From Pseudoips prasinana (Eukaryota; Arthropoda; Insecta; Lepidoptera; Nolidae): a DNA stretch of 64,000 bases. Position 1 is the stretch's first letter; every line of letters begins with the position of its first letter. The translations under genes were made by a program, and so were the position numbers. Location: contig OX621236.1 in the NCBI GenBank assembly GCA_951640165.1, forward strand, positions 33,596,948 to 33,660,947. The letters run 5' to 3'. Positions 43,606-54,755 of this stretch are shown here, in pieces. Under the pieces are notes generated by a model, which did no database searches, was not told where the DNA came from, and saw only the letters and a program-made list of their open reading frames with translations.

Positions 43606-44781
43606 TCAGGCTTTTACTGTTTTCATCTCCAGTGGAATTAACTAAAATCTTGTCACATTCTTGTCTGCAGTTATTATTCGTCTGTTTTCTTGTCAGACTA
43701 TACAAGTCTAAATCGATCTGGATGTTACTCATAATTTTGCCGTATATATTTTTGATTCCATGTTTATTTATTCTGCCCGTGGTGTAAGAAAACATTTCAA
43801 ATGTTAGATCATGATTGCTATCGAAGATATATGCGTATTTCCGGTTTAGGTTGTCTACATAGAGGAGGTTGTTAAACATCTCAACTTTATAGTTGTATAT
43901 AGGTGATCCTATCTTATACGTAGGAAGACAAACTACTACGTTGGTGTGAGTTACTTCTCGCAGGGAATCGTACAGTATGTTTATTGAGTTGATGCCGTTG
44001 TTTTCATTTGAAATAATGTGATTTTCTCCTATTAGAATTAGGCAGTAGTCATTTAAGGTTAACCCTTTTAATTTTTCTTTAATACCACATAATAACTGTT
44101 TTAGTGTGCTGTTAGGTATTATGTAGTGACAGTAGGCGAAATATTCAGAGAAAACTTCCTCTATGGAAGACAAAGATCCATTGTATTTGTCACTACTTAA
44201 GATGCATAGTTTATTCTTCTCTGTAGGTTTATTATTATTACGCTTTGATATTTTGGGAATTATAGGGTTTTGCAGTGGTACACTAGAAGGTGACTTTTTA
44301 TATTTTTGTGGTGTCTGATTATGACTATTAGCAGTCTGAGTCCCTTTATTGTGTTTCGTGTTCGCGCAGTCAGGTAGAATTATTGGAGAATCGCGCCTCT
44401 TTGTTGGGTCCGGTGTACTAGCTAAGTGCGATGCCTTATGTATGCGTGAATCTTTTTCTCAGGCGTTGAACATATTTTCTTGTAGGTGTTAACAGCCGTT
44501 GTCATGTTTTGTAGATCTGTTCTTAGGCGCATATTTTCTATGTTTAAATTGTCGATTTCTTGATGTGCGCTTAACAATTGCTGCTTAAGTGAATTGATTT
44601 CGCTACATAAGTCGTGATTTTCGTCGGTCGTGTTGTGAAAGCTATCTGGAATACTCATCGTCGTTGTATCCAATATAGTTCTGTCGGTATTATTATTTTG
44701 CGTTATTTTCGATAGATCGGTTAATGAACTTGTTCTACTAGGTTTATTCCGGTAAGTTATATTATTGATTTCGATATCCAT
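43577..44781 (-). pseudogene. LINE ORF1: coiled coil + SGNH-like domain, one frameshift
   Basis: The upstream frame (44422-44781) starts MDIEINNITYRNKPSRTSSL and forms a coiled coil (SEINSLKQQLLSAHQEIDNL). It breaks at an A-run near 44449 (GAGAAAAAGATTC). The other frame then runs open without interruption through a basic, Pro/Asn-rich linker (PDPTKRRDSP, KISKRNNNKPTEKNK) into the 43577-44173 domain. That domain has LILIGENHI and VVVCLPTYKI, which fit the SGNH/esterase-like fold known in CR1-group ORF1 proteins. A single base indel therefore splits one protein of about 400 residues. Its role would be RNA binding and particle formation for retrotransposition. Confidence 0.75.
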
Positions 44782-45660
44782 TTTAATTCGAAGCTATCGA
44801 GCGCCCTCTGTATTGATGTTATATATTTACCAGCTTTGTGGATAATGCTGAGCGATATGTTATGCAGAATGTGAAATTTAATAAATCACAAAAAGAACTC
44901 CTGTGGTGCGGTTCGAACTTGCGTTCGACGGATTACGGCGTGATGCTCATAGCCGCTAGTCCATTATGTGCTTACTGCTGTGTGGCGAAATTGGTAATTA
45001 CAACGTACGGATGTTGTATTTAAATAAACGACGACGTTTAGAAATGACTCATGTAAATGGAATTTTTTCGATGCAAGCACTTGAATCACTTTGTCTTGGT
45101 TTTTAAAACTATGAAATTATTTATATTTATGCACTTTTATTTAGTTATGTTTGTTGGAGATTGTTTATAATTTAGTTTTTAGCACTATTATGATAATGAC
45201 ACCGATCAAAGTTTAATCCACTTTTTATTTTCTCTTATTTAAGTAAATATTTTTGTTATGAAATGCATATTTCGAGTTTTTTTTTTTTTTTTTTTCACTT
45301 AATTGTCACTCACACTTATTGTTATTAGTCAATTCATTTGGTTTTTGGTAATTGTCACTGTTATTATTTAGATTTTACTTGGTTTATGGAAAGTTATTAT
45401 TTATTGCTGTGTTTAAAAAATACTTGCAATTTGGTTTTTTTTTTTGGAATAACACTTTCACAATTTAATGGTAACTATTTAAACATATTTGGGAAAGAAA
45501 AGTCAACAAAAAAGTCACTTTAACTATTTTTACTTCGTACACGTACACGTCTGCTCTCGCCCGCGTAACGCACGCAACTCCTAGGTGAACTGTAATCGTC
45601 TTGGTACTAAGAAAGTGGTAGGAACGAGTGCATGCTTCTTTCGTTTCCATGTGATATTAA
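44782..45660 (-). other. Probable LINE 5' untranslated region
   Basis: Directly upstream of ORF1. Includes a T-rich run of about 19 T at 45279-45295 and a GC-rich edge (CTCGCCCGCGTAACGCACGC near 45556). No coding frame. Whether all of it belongs to the LINE needs another copy for comparison. Confidence 0.4.
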
Positions 45661-45781
45661 AGGGCGTAAGCACCATTACTCGATTCATCAGGAAAGCAAA
45701 AAAAAACAAATTAAACAATAGTGCTTGTCGCGTGGATTTTTGATTTTAGACCTCAATAAATCATTTGAAGACTAAAAAAAC

Positions 45782-45985
45782 TTGAGAGGTGTCAAGGGAC
45801 ACCCGGATGGAACGAAGTTATTTCTTATTATTTATTATGTACAAAAAACCTGTATACACTCAACAAAAAATATCGTTGCGACACCACACTGTTCAATGCG
45901 AAATAGAAATGAAAATATCTGGCTTGCTTCCTATAAGAGAGAGAGAGAGACAGACTACAGATAAGGAACTTCGTTCCAATTAGGA
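45782..45985 (-). mobile_element. Terminal-inverted-repeat element E, copy 2 (inverted)
   Basis: Starts CTTGAGAGGTGTCAAGGGAC then ACCCGGATGGAACGAAGTT and ends GGAACTTCGTTCCAATTAGG. It lacks about 110 bases of the centre of copy 1 (20575-20888). The GA-rich run at 45937-45950 corresponds to its CT run. Confidence 0.65.
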
Positions 45986-46199
45986 GGAAAAACATTTTTA
46001 TCATCTACGGAGTAGTTTATTACCAGTGGTTGCTGTTCAATCAGACCCAAAAACTAAAAATGTCTGTGTATTATTATACAAAAAAGTTGGTTAATGCTAT
46101 TTTAGGCGAATTTGAATACTTTAAATACACACCTCGTTAGAGGAGAAACAAATGAGTAGGGTTGGTAGGAGATACAAGAGTAGAGTATTGATAAATAGA

Positions 46200-46835
46200 C
46201 TAGCTGTGCCCCGCGGTTTACCCACGTTAAACTTTATGAATTATAGCCTTTGTATTAATTCAGGGTGTCAGCTAACTCTATACCAAATTTTATTAAAATC
46301 GCTCCAGCCGTTTAGACGTGAAAAAGTAACAAATATACACACTCAAACACTCACAATCTTTCGCCTTTATAATATTAGTGTGATTAAATATCCGATTTCA
46401 ATAATTAGAAAGTGATTTATGGGTACTGATACAGCCATTACTAATTAGGCATTAATGGGCTCAAAGATAAATACCAAGATGTTAATAACATGGTCTAATT
46501 TCGGCAGGGAATTTATAAACTACTAGCTGTGCCCCGCGGTTACACCCGCGTTAAACTTTATAAATTATAGCTTATGTGTTAATCAGCTAACTCCATACCA
46601 AATTTTATTAAAATTGCTCCAGCCGTTTAGACGTGAAGAAGTAACAATTACACTCACACACAAATATCGCCTTTATAATATTAGTGTGATGAAATATCCG
46701 ATTCCAATAATATTAGAAAGTGATTTATGGGTACTGAAACAGTCATTATGTGATAGATATCTCGTCTTACTAACTAATTAGGCATAATGGGCTTAACGAT
46801 AAATACCAAGATTTTATTACTAATACTATTATTTT
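46200..46835. repeat. Tandem duplication carrying inverted Helitrons
   Basis: Two units, 46200-46480 and 46523-46835, each start with an inverted Lep1-type Helitron (46200-46383 and 46523-46689; CTAGCTGTGCCCCGCGGTT ... TATAATATTAGTGTGA) followed by the same flank: AAATATCCGATT, AGAAAGTGATTTATGGGTAC and AGATAAATACCAAGAT. Shared flank outside the element shows duplication of a segment, not two insertions. Confidence 0.8.
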
Positions 46836-47318
46836 TTTACAAGTAGATAAGTAAATATAATTATGTAACTACAATAGCAAGACATAATTATGGTACCGCT
46901 ACATTTTCTATCGTCAATAGTTAGGCGTAGCGCGTGCGGTGGGGAAGGAGTTTTATGTGTAAATTTATGCATCTTGAGTTTCTTAACTGTTGTTTCCGAA
47001 AGGATCCCTAATATATTTCGATTAGCATTATAGCCTATATTACTCAGTGGTACAGCATTCTATTAATGAAAGAATTTTTCAAATCAATTCTGAAGTTTTT
47101 TTATTCGTAAGTAACAAAAATAAAAATCTCCCTGTATAATATTATATTATTATTAGTATCTAGTGTAAAAAAGGTTGTCTGGAAGAAATAGCAGCAATAT
47201 GTTATTTTATTATATTATTTTCTTTCGTATTATATTATTCACTTTCATTAATTTGAGTAATATTCCCGATGAAATCTTTGAGATGAAAGTCTAATCTAAT
47301 TTTAAAATATCCATTAAT
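46836..47318. other. Intronic DNA, nothing recognised
   Basis: No supported feature. Confidence 0.4.
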
Positions 47319-47390
47319 ATACATTTATATTGTTATCGTTGAACTGATGATGTTATGATCATCAGTTCAACGATAACAATATAAATGTAT
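47319..47390. repeat. Perfect 33-bp inverted repeat with 6-nt loop
   Basis: Arms ATACATTTATATTGTTATCG... (47319-47351) and ...CGATAACAATATAAATGTAT (47358-47390) are exact complements around GTTATG. Pre-miRNA-sized; also compatible with a replication-born inverted duplication. Confidence 0.85.
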
Positions 47391-47499
47391 TCATTCATCA
47401 TTTGGGAAAGAAACATATTTGAATGATTAAACTGGTTTATTAAATGAAAGTAATTAATAGCTTTAAAATCTAACTAAAATGTGAATTATTTAAATTATA

Positions 47500-47760
47500 A
47501 TAATAATAATATATCCTCGGACATTATTCACATACGGCCATCTGATCCCAAAATAAGCAGAGCTTGTACTATGGAAACCAGATAAATGGTATACTACACA
47601 TACTACTATTCTTTTGTAAATACATATTGATATAGATAGTTACATCCAGACTCAGGATAAACAGACATGTTACTGCACACAAATCTGTCCTGGGTGGAAA
47701 TCTAACCCACGACCTGCGGCGTGAAAGGCAAGTATTTATCAACCACGCCAACCGGCCAGT
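47500..47760 (-). mobile_element. tRNA-headed SINE family A (inverted)
   Basis: Tail ATATCCTCGGACATTATTCA, body GCTTGTACTATGGAAACCAG and ACATCCAGACTCAGGATAAA, head with ACCCACGACCTGCGGCGTG and ACCACGCCAACCGGCCAG. Confidence 0.85.
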
Positions 47761-47804
47761 AATTTTTTTTTTTCATAAATTGAGGATTGATTTATAATAA
47801 TAAT

Positions 47805-48060
47805 ATCTATATAATGTCATCAATATAATGTCACACAGACCATCCTAGCCCCAAACTAAGCAAAGCTTGTACTATGGGTACCAGGCGACTATATACATAC
47901 TTATATAGATAGATAAATACTATACATAGAAAATATCCATGACTCAGAAACAAATATTCGTGCTCATCACACAAATATTTGCACTTACCGGGATTCGAAC
48001 CCAGGACCACCAGCTTCATAGGCAGGAGCACTACCAACTAGGCTACGATGATCGTCAAAA
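47805..48060 (-). mobile_element. tRNA-headed SINE family A' (inverted)
   Basis: GACCATCCTAGCCCCAAACT, TGTACTATGGGTACCAGGCG, ACTCAGAAACAAATATTCGT and a strongly tRNA-like head: GGGATTCGAACCCAGGACCA (B box), GCACTACCAACTAGGCTACG (A box). Near twin of 58640-58905. Confidence 0.85.
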
Positions 48061-48311
48061 AATTATTAATTACATCTCGTAATTTGAATTTGTAATATTA
48101 CTTTCGCCTAACACTAGTCAAAAAGTCAAAACTACTCGCCTAATTGAGATGATTCGAAAATAGTTTCATTAGCTGTTTAGCTACTATCACTGATTAGGGT
48201 CACAAACACTAAGTCAAAGTACCTTAACAAAAAGGCGGCACACATACAATAAACAGTTAAGTAATAGTATATAACAGTACACATAATTATTTCCACTCCT
48301 AACTACTAAAA

Positions 48312-48684
48312 TCGACCAAGTGCGAGCCGAACAGGCACACTGAGGGTTCCGTACTAGCTTGTACGTATGTAAATAGGAAATCAAGTCTGGAAGATTTTTC
48401 TCGCTTTTTTGTCATGTAACTACAAACTTACGGATTATGGATATTCTGTTTACTGATGGACATACCTTGGTCTTAAAATTGTAGAATTTGATTGATTCCC
48501 GCAGTTTTACTATCGTTAAACTTTACAAATTATAGCCTATGTGTTATTCAGATATATAAGCTATTACTACAAAGTTCCATCAAAAACCGTTCGGTAGCTA
48601 TTACGTGATACAGTAGGTAATAAACATCCATACATTTATACAATCATACTCAATAAGCATTTCGCATTTATAATATAAGTAGGA
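48312..48684. mobile_element. GGCCGG-family scrap and Helitron 5' part (inverted)
   Basis: At 48312-48360 ACCAAGTGCGAGCCGAACAG and GAGGGTTCCGTACTAG belong to the family amplified at 38324. From about 48500 to 48684 an inverted Lep1-type Helitron is seen (AAATTATAGCCTATGTGTTA ... TTATAATATAAGTAGGA) lacking its CTAG end. Confidence 0.65.
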
Positions 48685-48910
48685 TAAGAGTACCTATTTC
48701 GCTTTACTTAATTATTTCTGTTACGAATTGCTACCAAAAACCTTCTAAGCGAGACTTTTATTAGATATTATCTAACTGTACCTAAATCCCGGGATTTTGA
48801 GATGAGGGAGTATATCCACATTGTACCACTATTGCCGAGTCCCGCGAAATGGCATTACCTACCCCAACCACTGGTTACAAGACATTGCTTCTTGTCAAAT
48901 TTATTGAATA

Positions 48911-49231
48911 CTAGCTGTGCCCGCAACTTCGTCCGCGTGTTAATTAGTTTATTTCGTTTTGTTTTGTTTTTTAGTAAAATAAAAAACATTTTCTAAAATA
49001 AAAGTAGCCTAAGTTACTCCTTATTACATTAGCTACGTGCCAATAAAAGTCCCGTCATAATCGGTCCAGCCGTTTCAGAGATTAGCCGGAACAAACAGAC
49101 AGACAGACAGACAAAAATTGTAAAAAATGTTATTTTGGTGTATGTACCGTATATATATTCATATTTATGTAGTAAAAACCGGTTATTTCAATATTACAAA
49201 CAGACACTCCAATTTTATTTATTTGTATAGA
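48911..49231 (-). mobile_element. Helitron-like element, family B (inverted)
   Basis: CTAGCTGTGCCCGCAACTTC then GTCCGCGTGT at one end, ATTTTATTTATTTGTATAGA at the other; carries the (ACAG)n run that mirrors the copy at 7070-7380. Confidence 0.8.
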
Positions 49232-49239
49232 TAAGACAA

Positions 49240-49445
49240 CGGGACGATGGTGTGTGGTGACGGCATCGAATATCATCACCCCATTTCATCCCATGGGGGC
49301 CGTAGAAACCGCCCGAGGGAATACCCGAGAACGGGCAGCAGCGTTTTTTCCGTGAACTATGACCATCAAACTGCGATCGCCAACCCGTCTGCCAAGCGTG
49401 GCGATTATGGCTTATCCCCCCATTCCTTGAAAACAACGGGAAGTA
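49240..49445 (+). mobile_element. SINE-like family D, copy 1
   Basis: ATCATCACCCCATTTCATCC, GAGGGAATACCCGAGAACGG, GACCATCAAACTGCGATCGC and AACCCGTCTGCCAAGCGTGG. Related copies at 52570, 54505 and 58510 join this body to a LINE-type tail; here the tail is missing. Confidence 0.7.
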
Positions 49446-49892
49446 CCCTATAGGTTTGGTCTCTGACCTAAATATGTGATATTAATATCAACTGGATACC
49501 TCCCCGCGTTCCACGCGTCCTATAAAGATTTTTTTTTCTTTTTGATGTACGGAACCCTAAACTTGCCTCTAAATGAGTTATGTGTCTCCATTATTTTTTC
49601 CTCACGATCTGTTATTATGAATGATTGGAACATTTGAATGAGCTGTCTAAACTACAACGTCAGTTTACCTTCGGACGCGGTATGTGACACACGTATTACA
49701 GTTCAGAGAAAAAAAATATTTATGCGTGGGAACGTTTTAATTGTGATGTGGAGTTATTGTGTATATAAATTGTTTTAATGTGGATTTATAAGAATGTGAT
49801 AGTGTAGTTACGTTTTAATAGATATAAAATTGTAAGTGTTTGTACAATACAAACTAACTAGTGTTATTCTTTGTGCGATGAACATGATTATT
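49446..49892. other. Intronic DNA, nothing recognised
   Basis: No supported feature. Confidence 0.4.
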
Positions 49893-50340
49893 TGTTCTGT
49901 GTCTGGGTGTAATTTATCTATAATATGTAAGTATTTATAGAAATATGTAAGTATATTTATCAGTTGTTTGGTAACCATAGTACAGGCTGCCTAGTTTGGG
50001 ATGCCTAGATATTTATAATGTACGAATACAAATATCTTTGTAGAACTAACACACTGCCATCTCATCCTAAACTAGGTACAGCCTGTAACTATGGTAACGA
50101 GACAGTTGATAAAGATAACTAAACACATATTTCTAAATACGTATATATGCTAGATACATTGTATACATTGTACGAGAGAATAAATTACTTATTATAACTA
50201 CACCCAGACACAGAAAAATTATATAATAATCGTGTTCACAAAACTATAAGATTTGTCCTGGGTGGGATCGAACCCACGACCTCTGGTTTATAAATCAGGG
50301 TCACTAACCACTATGCCAACAGGCCAGTTCGATGTCCGTA
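49893..50340. mobile_element. Two SINE family A copies, tail to tail
   Basis: A + strand tail (TGTGTCTGGGTGTAATTTAT ... GGTAACCATAGTACAGGCTG, CCTAGTTTGGGATG) meets an inverted full copy (CATCCTAAACTAGGTACAGC, GTAACTATGGTAACGAGACA ... GGGATCGAACCCACGACC, CTATGCCAACAGGCCAG). Their tails form a large inverted repeat around 50010-50060. Confidence 0.8.
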
Positions 50341-51894
50341 AAAAAGACATACTACGTATTAAAATAAATTATCAAGATCGGTTCAGAAAGAATAGCGTAA
50401 AAGTTAGTATATATATACAAGAAAAATATATGTATACAGTAGACTGTATACAAATATTTGAATGTACAAGGCATAACATAAATATTGAAGGAAACTGAAG
50501 GAGCACAAAAGGAGATTATCAATTCAATAGTTATTTTTCTACCATTGTCTTGCAATCGAGTTATAATAAAAAGAGAGAAGAGATATAACTTCATTTAAAT
50601 TAAGTTATTTAGTATGTTATGTTACATCCTGAATCTATATTAATCCCTGATTTCTTTTGTTTATTTTTCCTTACTTTGTTTCTACTAGATAATTGTAGTG
50701 TAACTAACTTGTGGAGGAATTGAAAGTACGAGTACCACCTTCTATTCATAAAACTGAACAAATAATTACGCTTTTAAAAACATAGAATTGACTTCTAGTT
50801 TACTATAAGTACGATAAACGATTTATACAATTTTTATGGGGCCATTCCAAAAATTCCGTATCATATTAAAACACGAGCAAAGGAGAAAACGATATTAGAT
50901 ATATAAAAAGGTCGAAATAATAACTTTTAAAGTCGATTAACAACGTTCGTTCTAGGGAATAAATGACGTTTATTAATCCACTTCAAAGTATAGTACTTTA
51001 TTAGTCAGAATTTTTCCTGCTTGTTCTTCAATTCTGACCTCCTTTCCTGCCTATTTCACTAATTATACTATATAATGAATTACTGAAAAGTAGAACTAGC
51101 TAGTGGGACTTTTTATTCCCACTTCTTCTACTTGTAGTACGTGTAGTTGTCCTAGGACGAGTGTGCATAAATCCCACTATTTCTACCGTTAAGACTTTTC
51201 AGTATTACTAGTGGAACCATACTTTAATAAAAGTTACCGTTCGCAAAATACGATTTTGCAAGTCGATTGTCAACTTGTTGTTTTGTGTCATGGGCAAATG
51301 ACGCTCCCTATACTTCCATCATTATTTATGTTGTAATCTAAATAGTAGTGCGATTAAATAATCGTACTGAACAAATGTTTTCATATTTAAACAGTGACAT
51401 AATTCACTTAATGTTATACACAGACAAATTCAAACTGCGCCGGAAGTATCTTCCGTATGAAGTCTGCCATCTGCGTTTATTATTGTCTGTTTACCTACTA
51501 CATATTGCAAATCTTCCTTACATAGTACGAAGTTTGTCTCGACAGATCCATTGTCCTTAAACGCACCTAAAAAGGGTGTAAAGGATAGCTTGACATGAAC
51601 ACAGTCCAGTTTTTGTGGAGCAAAAATTCCTATTCCGAATACGATAGCTCGATTTTACTGAATTTCGTAATGGTTTCTTTTTTACACGTATAAAGATAGA
51701 CTTGTCATAAATTTTAAACCTAACTCAACACTAGTTCAAAAAGTTCCTATGATATGTGTGTGAAAGTATGTACTGTTTTGCTCAAAATATTTAGAGATTT
51801 TTCAGCGGCAAAGTTATAAAACCATCTCAGCTCCTGAAAAATAATTCAATTCCATTAGTAATTTATTTAATTAATTATATTATTCGCGTAAAAT
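50341..51894. other. Intronic DNA, nothing recognised
   Basis: About 1.5 kb with no supported gene or repeat. Confidence 0.45.
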
Positions 51895-51934
51895 TTTACA
51901 TATTACCATCACTACAGTGATGGTAATATGTAAA
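51895..51934. repeat. Perfect 19-bp inverted repeat, 2-nt spacer
   Basis: TTTACATATTACCATCACT, spacer AC, AGTGATGGTAATATGTAAA. Exact pairing. Confidence 0.8.
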
Positions 51935-52569
51935 CATTTTCTTCTTTCTATTTTTAAGTGAAATAAATAAATGAAATGTGTGAAGAACGAGATAGTGTCA
52001 ACCGTTGAGTTCGCTTTTAACATTTCGTTAATACTTCCACAATTAGTAAAAGTCATAAGTTTTCAAAATTACTCATGAGCAACCATTACATGACACTGGC
52101 AGAAATTGCTGAAAAAATCGGCAGGTTGCCAATATAAAAAAAAAAAACATTTCGTTAAGAATCTAGTGGATTTTGAATTCTTGCCATTAGTTTGCATTAG
52201 GCTGTTCCTAACACATAGGCATTAAATATAAAGTTGACGATAAAAGGCCGTGTGTTACCAACCGTGCCATTTACATCAAAATAAGTTCACTGGGTCTGCT
52301 GCGTGTTGAGCAATATGTACTTGTCTTGCCTTTTTTGTATTGACCAGTAGGTGTGGATATGTCAACAGAATAATTTTAATCTGAGTTCGATTTGTTGTAT
52401 AAAAGGAAGTTTTAAAGGGAACCAATGGAATTCTATTACTATTCCTCCGCTGTTATCCGTCCTATAAAAAAATATTAAAAATAGTCGATGATACTCGATG
52501 TTACGGAAGCTTTTGCGTGCGAATCTAACTTGCCCTTGGATTAGTATTATACAAAATAAATTGGCTATA
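51935..52569. other. Intronic DNA with GGCCGG-family remnant
   Basis: GGGAACCAATGGAATTCTAT, CCTCCGCTGTTATCCGTCC and CGATACTCGATGTTACGG-type blocks at 52400-52560 look like a decayed member of the family at 38200-39075. Confidence 0.45.
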
Positions 52570-52795
52570 TTGTCTAGATATGAGCCCTAAATCATCTCGT
52601 GGGGGCCGCGAAAGTCGACCCGAGGGAATATGTCCCAGAGAATGGGCATCAGCGGCTCTCTTTGCTCGCCAACCCGTGTCTGCCAAGCGTGGCGATTATG
52701 GCATAGCCCTCCTGATGTACAACTGCATTTTGGAAATCTTTTGGGGAGGCCATTGTCCAACAGTGCACGCCATTCAGCCGACGTGATGATGGAAT
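52570..52795 (+). mobile_element. SINE-like family D, copy 2, with LINE tail
   Basis: ATCTCGTGGGGGCCGCGAAA, GTCGACCCGAGGGAATATGT, GCCAACCCGTGTCTGCCAAG, then TTTGGGGAGGCCATTGTCCA, ACAGTGCACGCCATTCAGCC, GACGTGATGATGG. Body and tail are contiguous, as in 54505-54755. Confidence 0.75.
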
Positions 52796-53817
52796 TTGTA
52801 TGGGAAGAAAGAAAGCTGAAATCTGAAACCCTGAAAATTGAATTGTTCCGGAATCGAACCCAGTCATTTTAGCGCACTCAATAAAATTACAAAATTAAAA
52901 ATGTATTTATTCAGAATTGACACCCATTAATAAAGGTTGGGCATGACTGCTCTAGAGTCTTACAAAGTTATGATTCATCAAAATATCGATTTGTACGTTG
53001 CCTTGTCGTTCGGCTCACTTCGTTACTAAACAGCTTTTAATCCCACCAGCCTTAAAATTAAGTTATAAGCTATTTAACGGTTAACAGTGATTAATTAACA
53101 TAATTATCCGCGCCAGTGATGCCAACACAATTATACAACACGAACCTTATAAGATTGTCTTGAGGGTGCCGTCCGCGAAAGTAATTTTGTACGATTCGAT
53201 ATCGTTGGACTTGTCAGTTTGGTGTTTGAAGCTTGAATTTTATTTTTATTATTTTGTCATTAATTGTAGCGTGATCAATTGCTGATCGATTACATTGAAT
53301 AAGATTATCTGTGAGGCAATAAGTATTAGCTCCTGTCAAGTGAAACTTGCAGTTAAGATTTGTGGTTACGAAGTCGTGCCTAAGGAACCAAGTATGAAAT
53401 GTTTTGTGAGAGATAAAGTATAGTAAGTGCACTTGCGTTTGCGGCATAGTTAGTGTCTATTAAGATTGAATTGTTATCTTCGTTTCCTTCACGGTGTTTT
53501 GCGCGGGAGACAAGTATAATATGCGGTGATTGGTCGAATTGCTCTCGGGAGTGGTTAAGTATTGTTTGGTTATATAGTTGTCGCCCATGGTTGAATTGGT
53601 GTAAGTTATTTATTAGTCAAAGTGCGTGGATGCCCTTTTTTGTTACAAACGTATGAGAAGTAGTATAAATTTGGCTTCCCCTCTGATTTGATATATAATA
53701 ATATTGATGAGATATACATACAAAGTAGAGTACAATTTTTTAGACACTAGTACAATTTAGATTTTTTTTAAATGTTTGATTAAGACGAAGCTCGCACTAG
53801 GGACGTGTGTATATGTG

Positions 53818-53985
53818 TCGCGGGGTACTTTACTACCGTATAATAGACGACATAAATTACAACCAGACTGAGAACAACTATTTATGGGTCATACAAATAG
53901 TTGTCCGGCGCGGGAATCAAGCCCGGGACACGAAGCGGCGAGGCGACTGTCTTACCCCCACGCCACCCGTGCAGTCACATAATTT
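53818..53985 (-). mobile_element. tRNA-headed SINE family B (inverted, complete head)
   Basis: TAATAGACGACATAAATTAC, AACTATTTATGGGTCATACA, TTGTCCGGCGCGGGAATCAA, GCCCGGGACACGAAGCGGCG and CTTACCCCCACGCCACCCGT. The best-preserved B copy here. Confidence 0.8.
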
Positions 53986-54227
53986 CTTACAAGAAATCAT
54001 TTTTCATTCATATTCTTGAATCATCATACACAAGTCATAGATAAGATTATGGATGACACAAACCATTGACACATTCTAATATCTAGATGTGTACCTATTT
54101 TAACAAAATATCAACCTTGATGTTGGTTCATGTTCTGTACTTCGCGACCGTTAGTCCTGATAACGCGTATTATGTTACCGATGTATTATTCTGATAACCG
54201 AGTGTAGTATTAATAAAATATTGACGG

Positions 54228-54485
54228 GCCTGTTGGCGTGGTTGGCAAATGCTTGCTTTTCAAGCCGGAGGTCGTGGGTTCGATTCCCAGCCAGGACAGA
54301 TTTGTGTGCATGAACATGTCTGTTTGTCCTGGTCTGTCAGTCTGGGTGTAATTATGTATATAAGTCTGTATTTAGAAAAGTAGTATATGTAGTATATCAG
54401 TTATCTGGTTTCCATAGTACAAGCTCTGCTTAGTTTGGGATCAGATGGCCGTGTGTAAATAATGTCCCAGGATATTATTATTATA
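54228..54485 (+). mobile_element. tRNA-headed SINE family A, full length
   Basis: GACGGGCCTGTTGGCGTGGT (A box), GTCGTGGGTTCGATTCCCAG (B box), CATGTCTGTTTGTCCTGG, GTCTGGGTGTAATTATGTAT, GGTTTCCATAGTACAAGCTC and GATCAGATGGCCGTGTGTAA ending in ATTATTATTATAA. Useful as the reference copy for all inverted A copies. Confidence 0.9.
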
Positions 54486-54504
54486 AAAGAAGAAAGTAAA
54501 TTTA

Positions 54505-54755
54505 CATGTATACTGGTGACGGCGGCAAATATCAGAATATCATCACCCCATCTCATCCCGTGGGGGGCGTAGAAGTCGACCCGAGGGAATATCTATTAGA
54601 GGACGGGCAGCAGTTTCTTTCTGAGTACTATAACCATCTTACTGTGATCGCCAACCCGTCTGCCAAGCGTGGAGATTATAGCATATCCCCAAGATGATTC
54701 TTGGGGGAGGCTTTTGTCCAGCAGTGAACTTTTTACAGCTGTAATGATGATTCTC
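54505..54755 (+). mobile_element. SINE-like family D, copy 3, with LINE tail
   Basis: ATCATCACCCCATCTCATCC, GACCCGAGGGAATATCTATT, TGATCGCCAACCCGTCTGCC, AAGCGTGGAGATTATAGC, then TTCTTGGGGGAGGCTTTTGT, CCAGCAGTG, ACAGCTGTAATGATGAT. Confidence 0.8.

Larger units (their letters stand above)
40455..44781 (-). mobile_element. Nearly complete CR1/Jockey-type LINE
   Basis: A minus-strand non-LTR retrotransposon with ORF1 (coiled coil plus SGNH-like domain), ORF2 (endonuclease plus reverse transcriptase) and a short 3' untranslated region ending at direct CAGAATCAGAATC repeats, the sort of short-repeat 3' end CR1-like clades have. The 5' untranslated region probably continues beyond 44781, perhaps to about 45650. 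It lies in the RabGAP1 intron antisense to the gene. Only one inactivating change was noticed, in ORF1. The 5' boundary is not proved. Confidence 0.8.
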
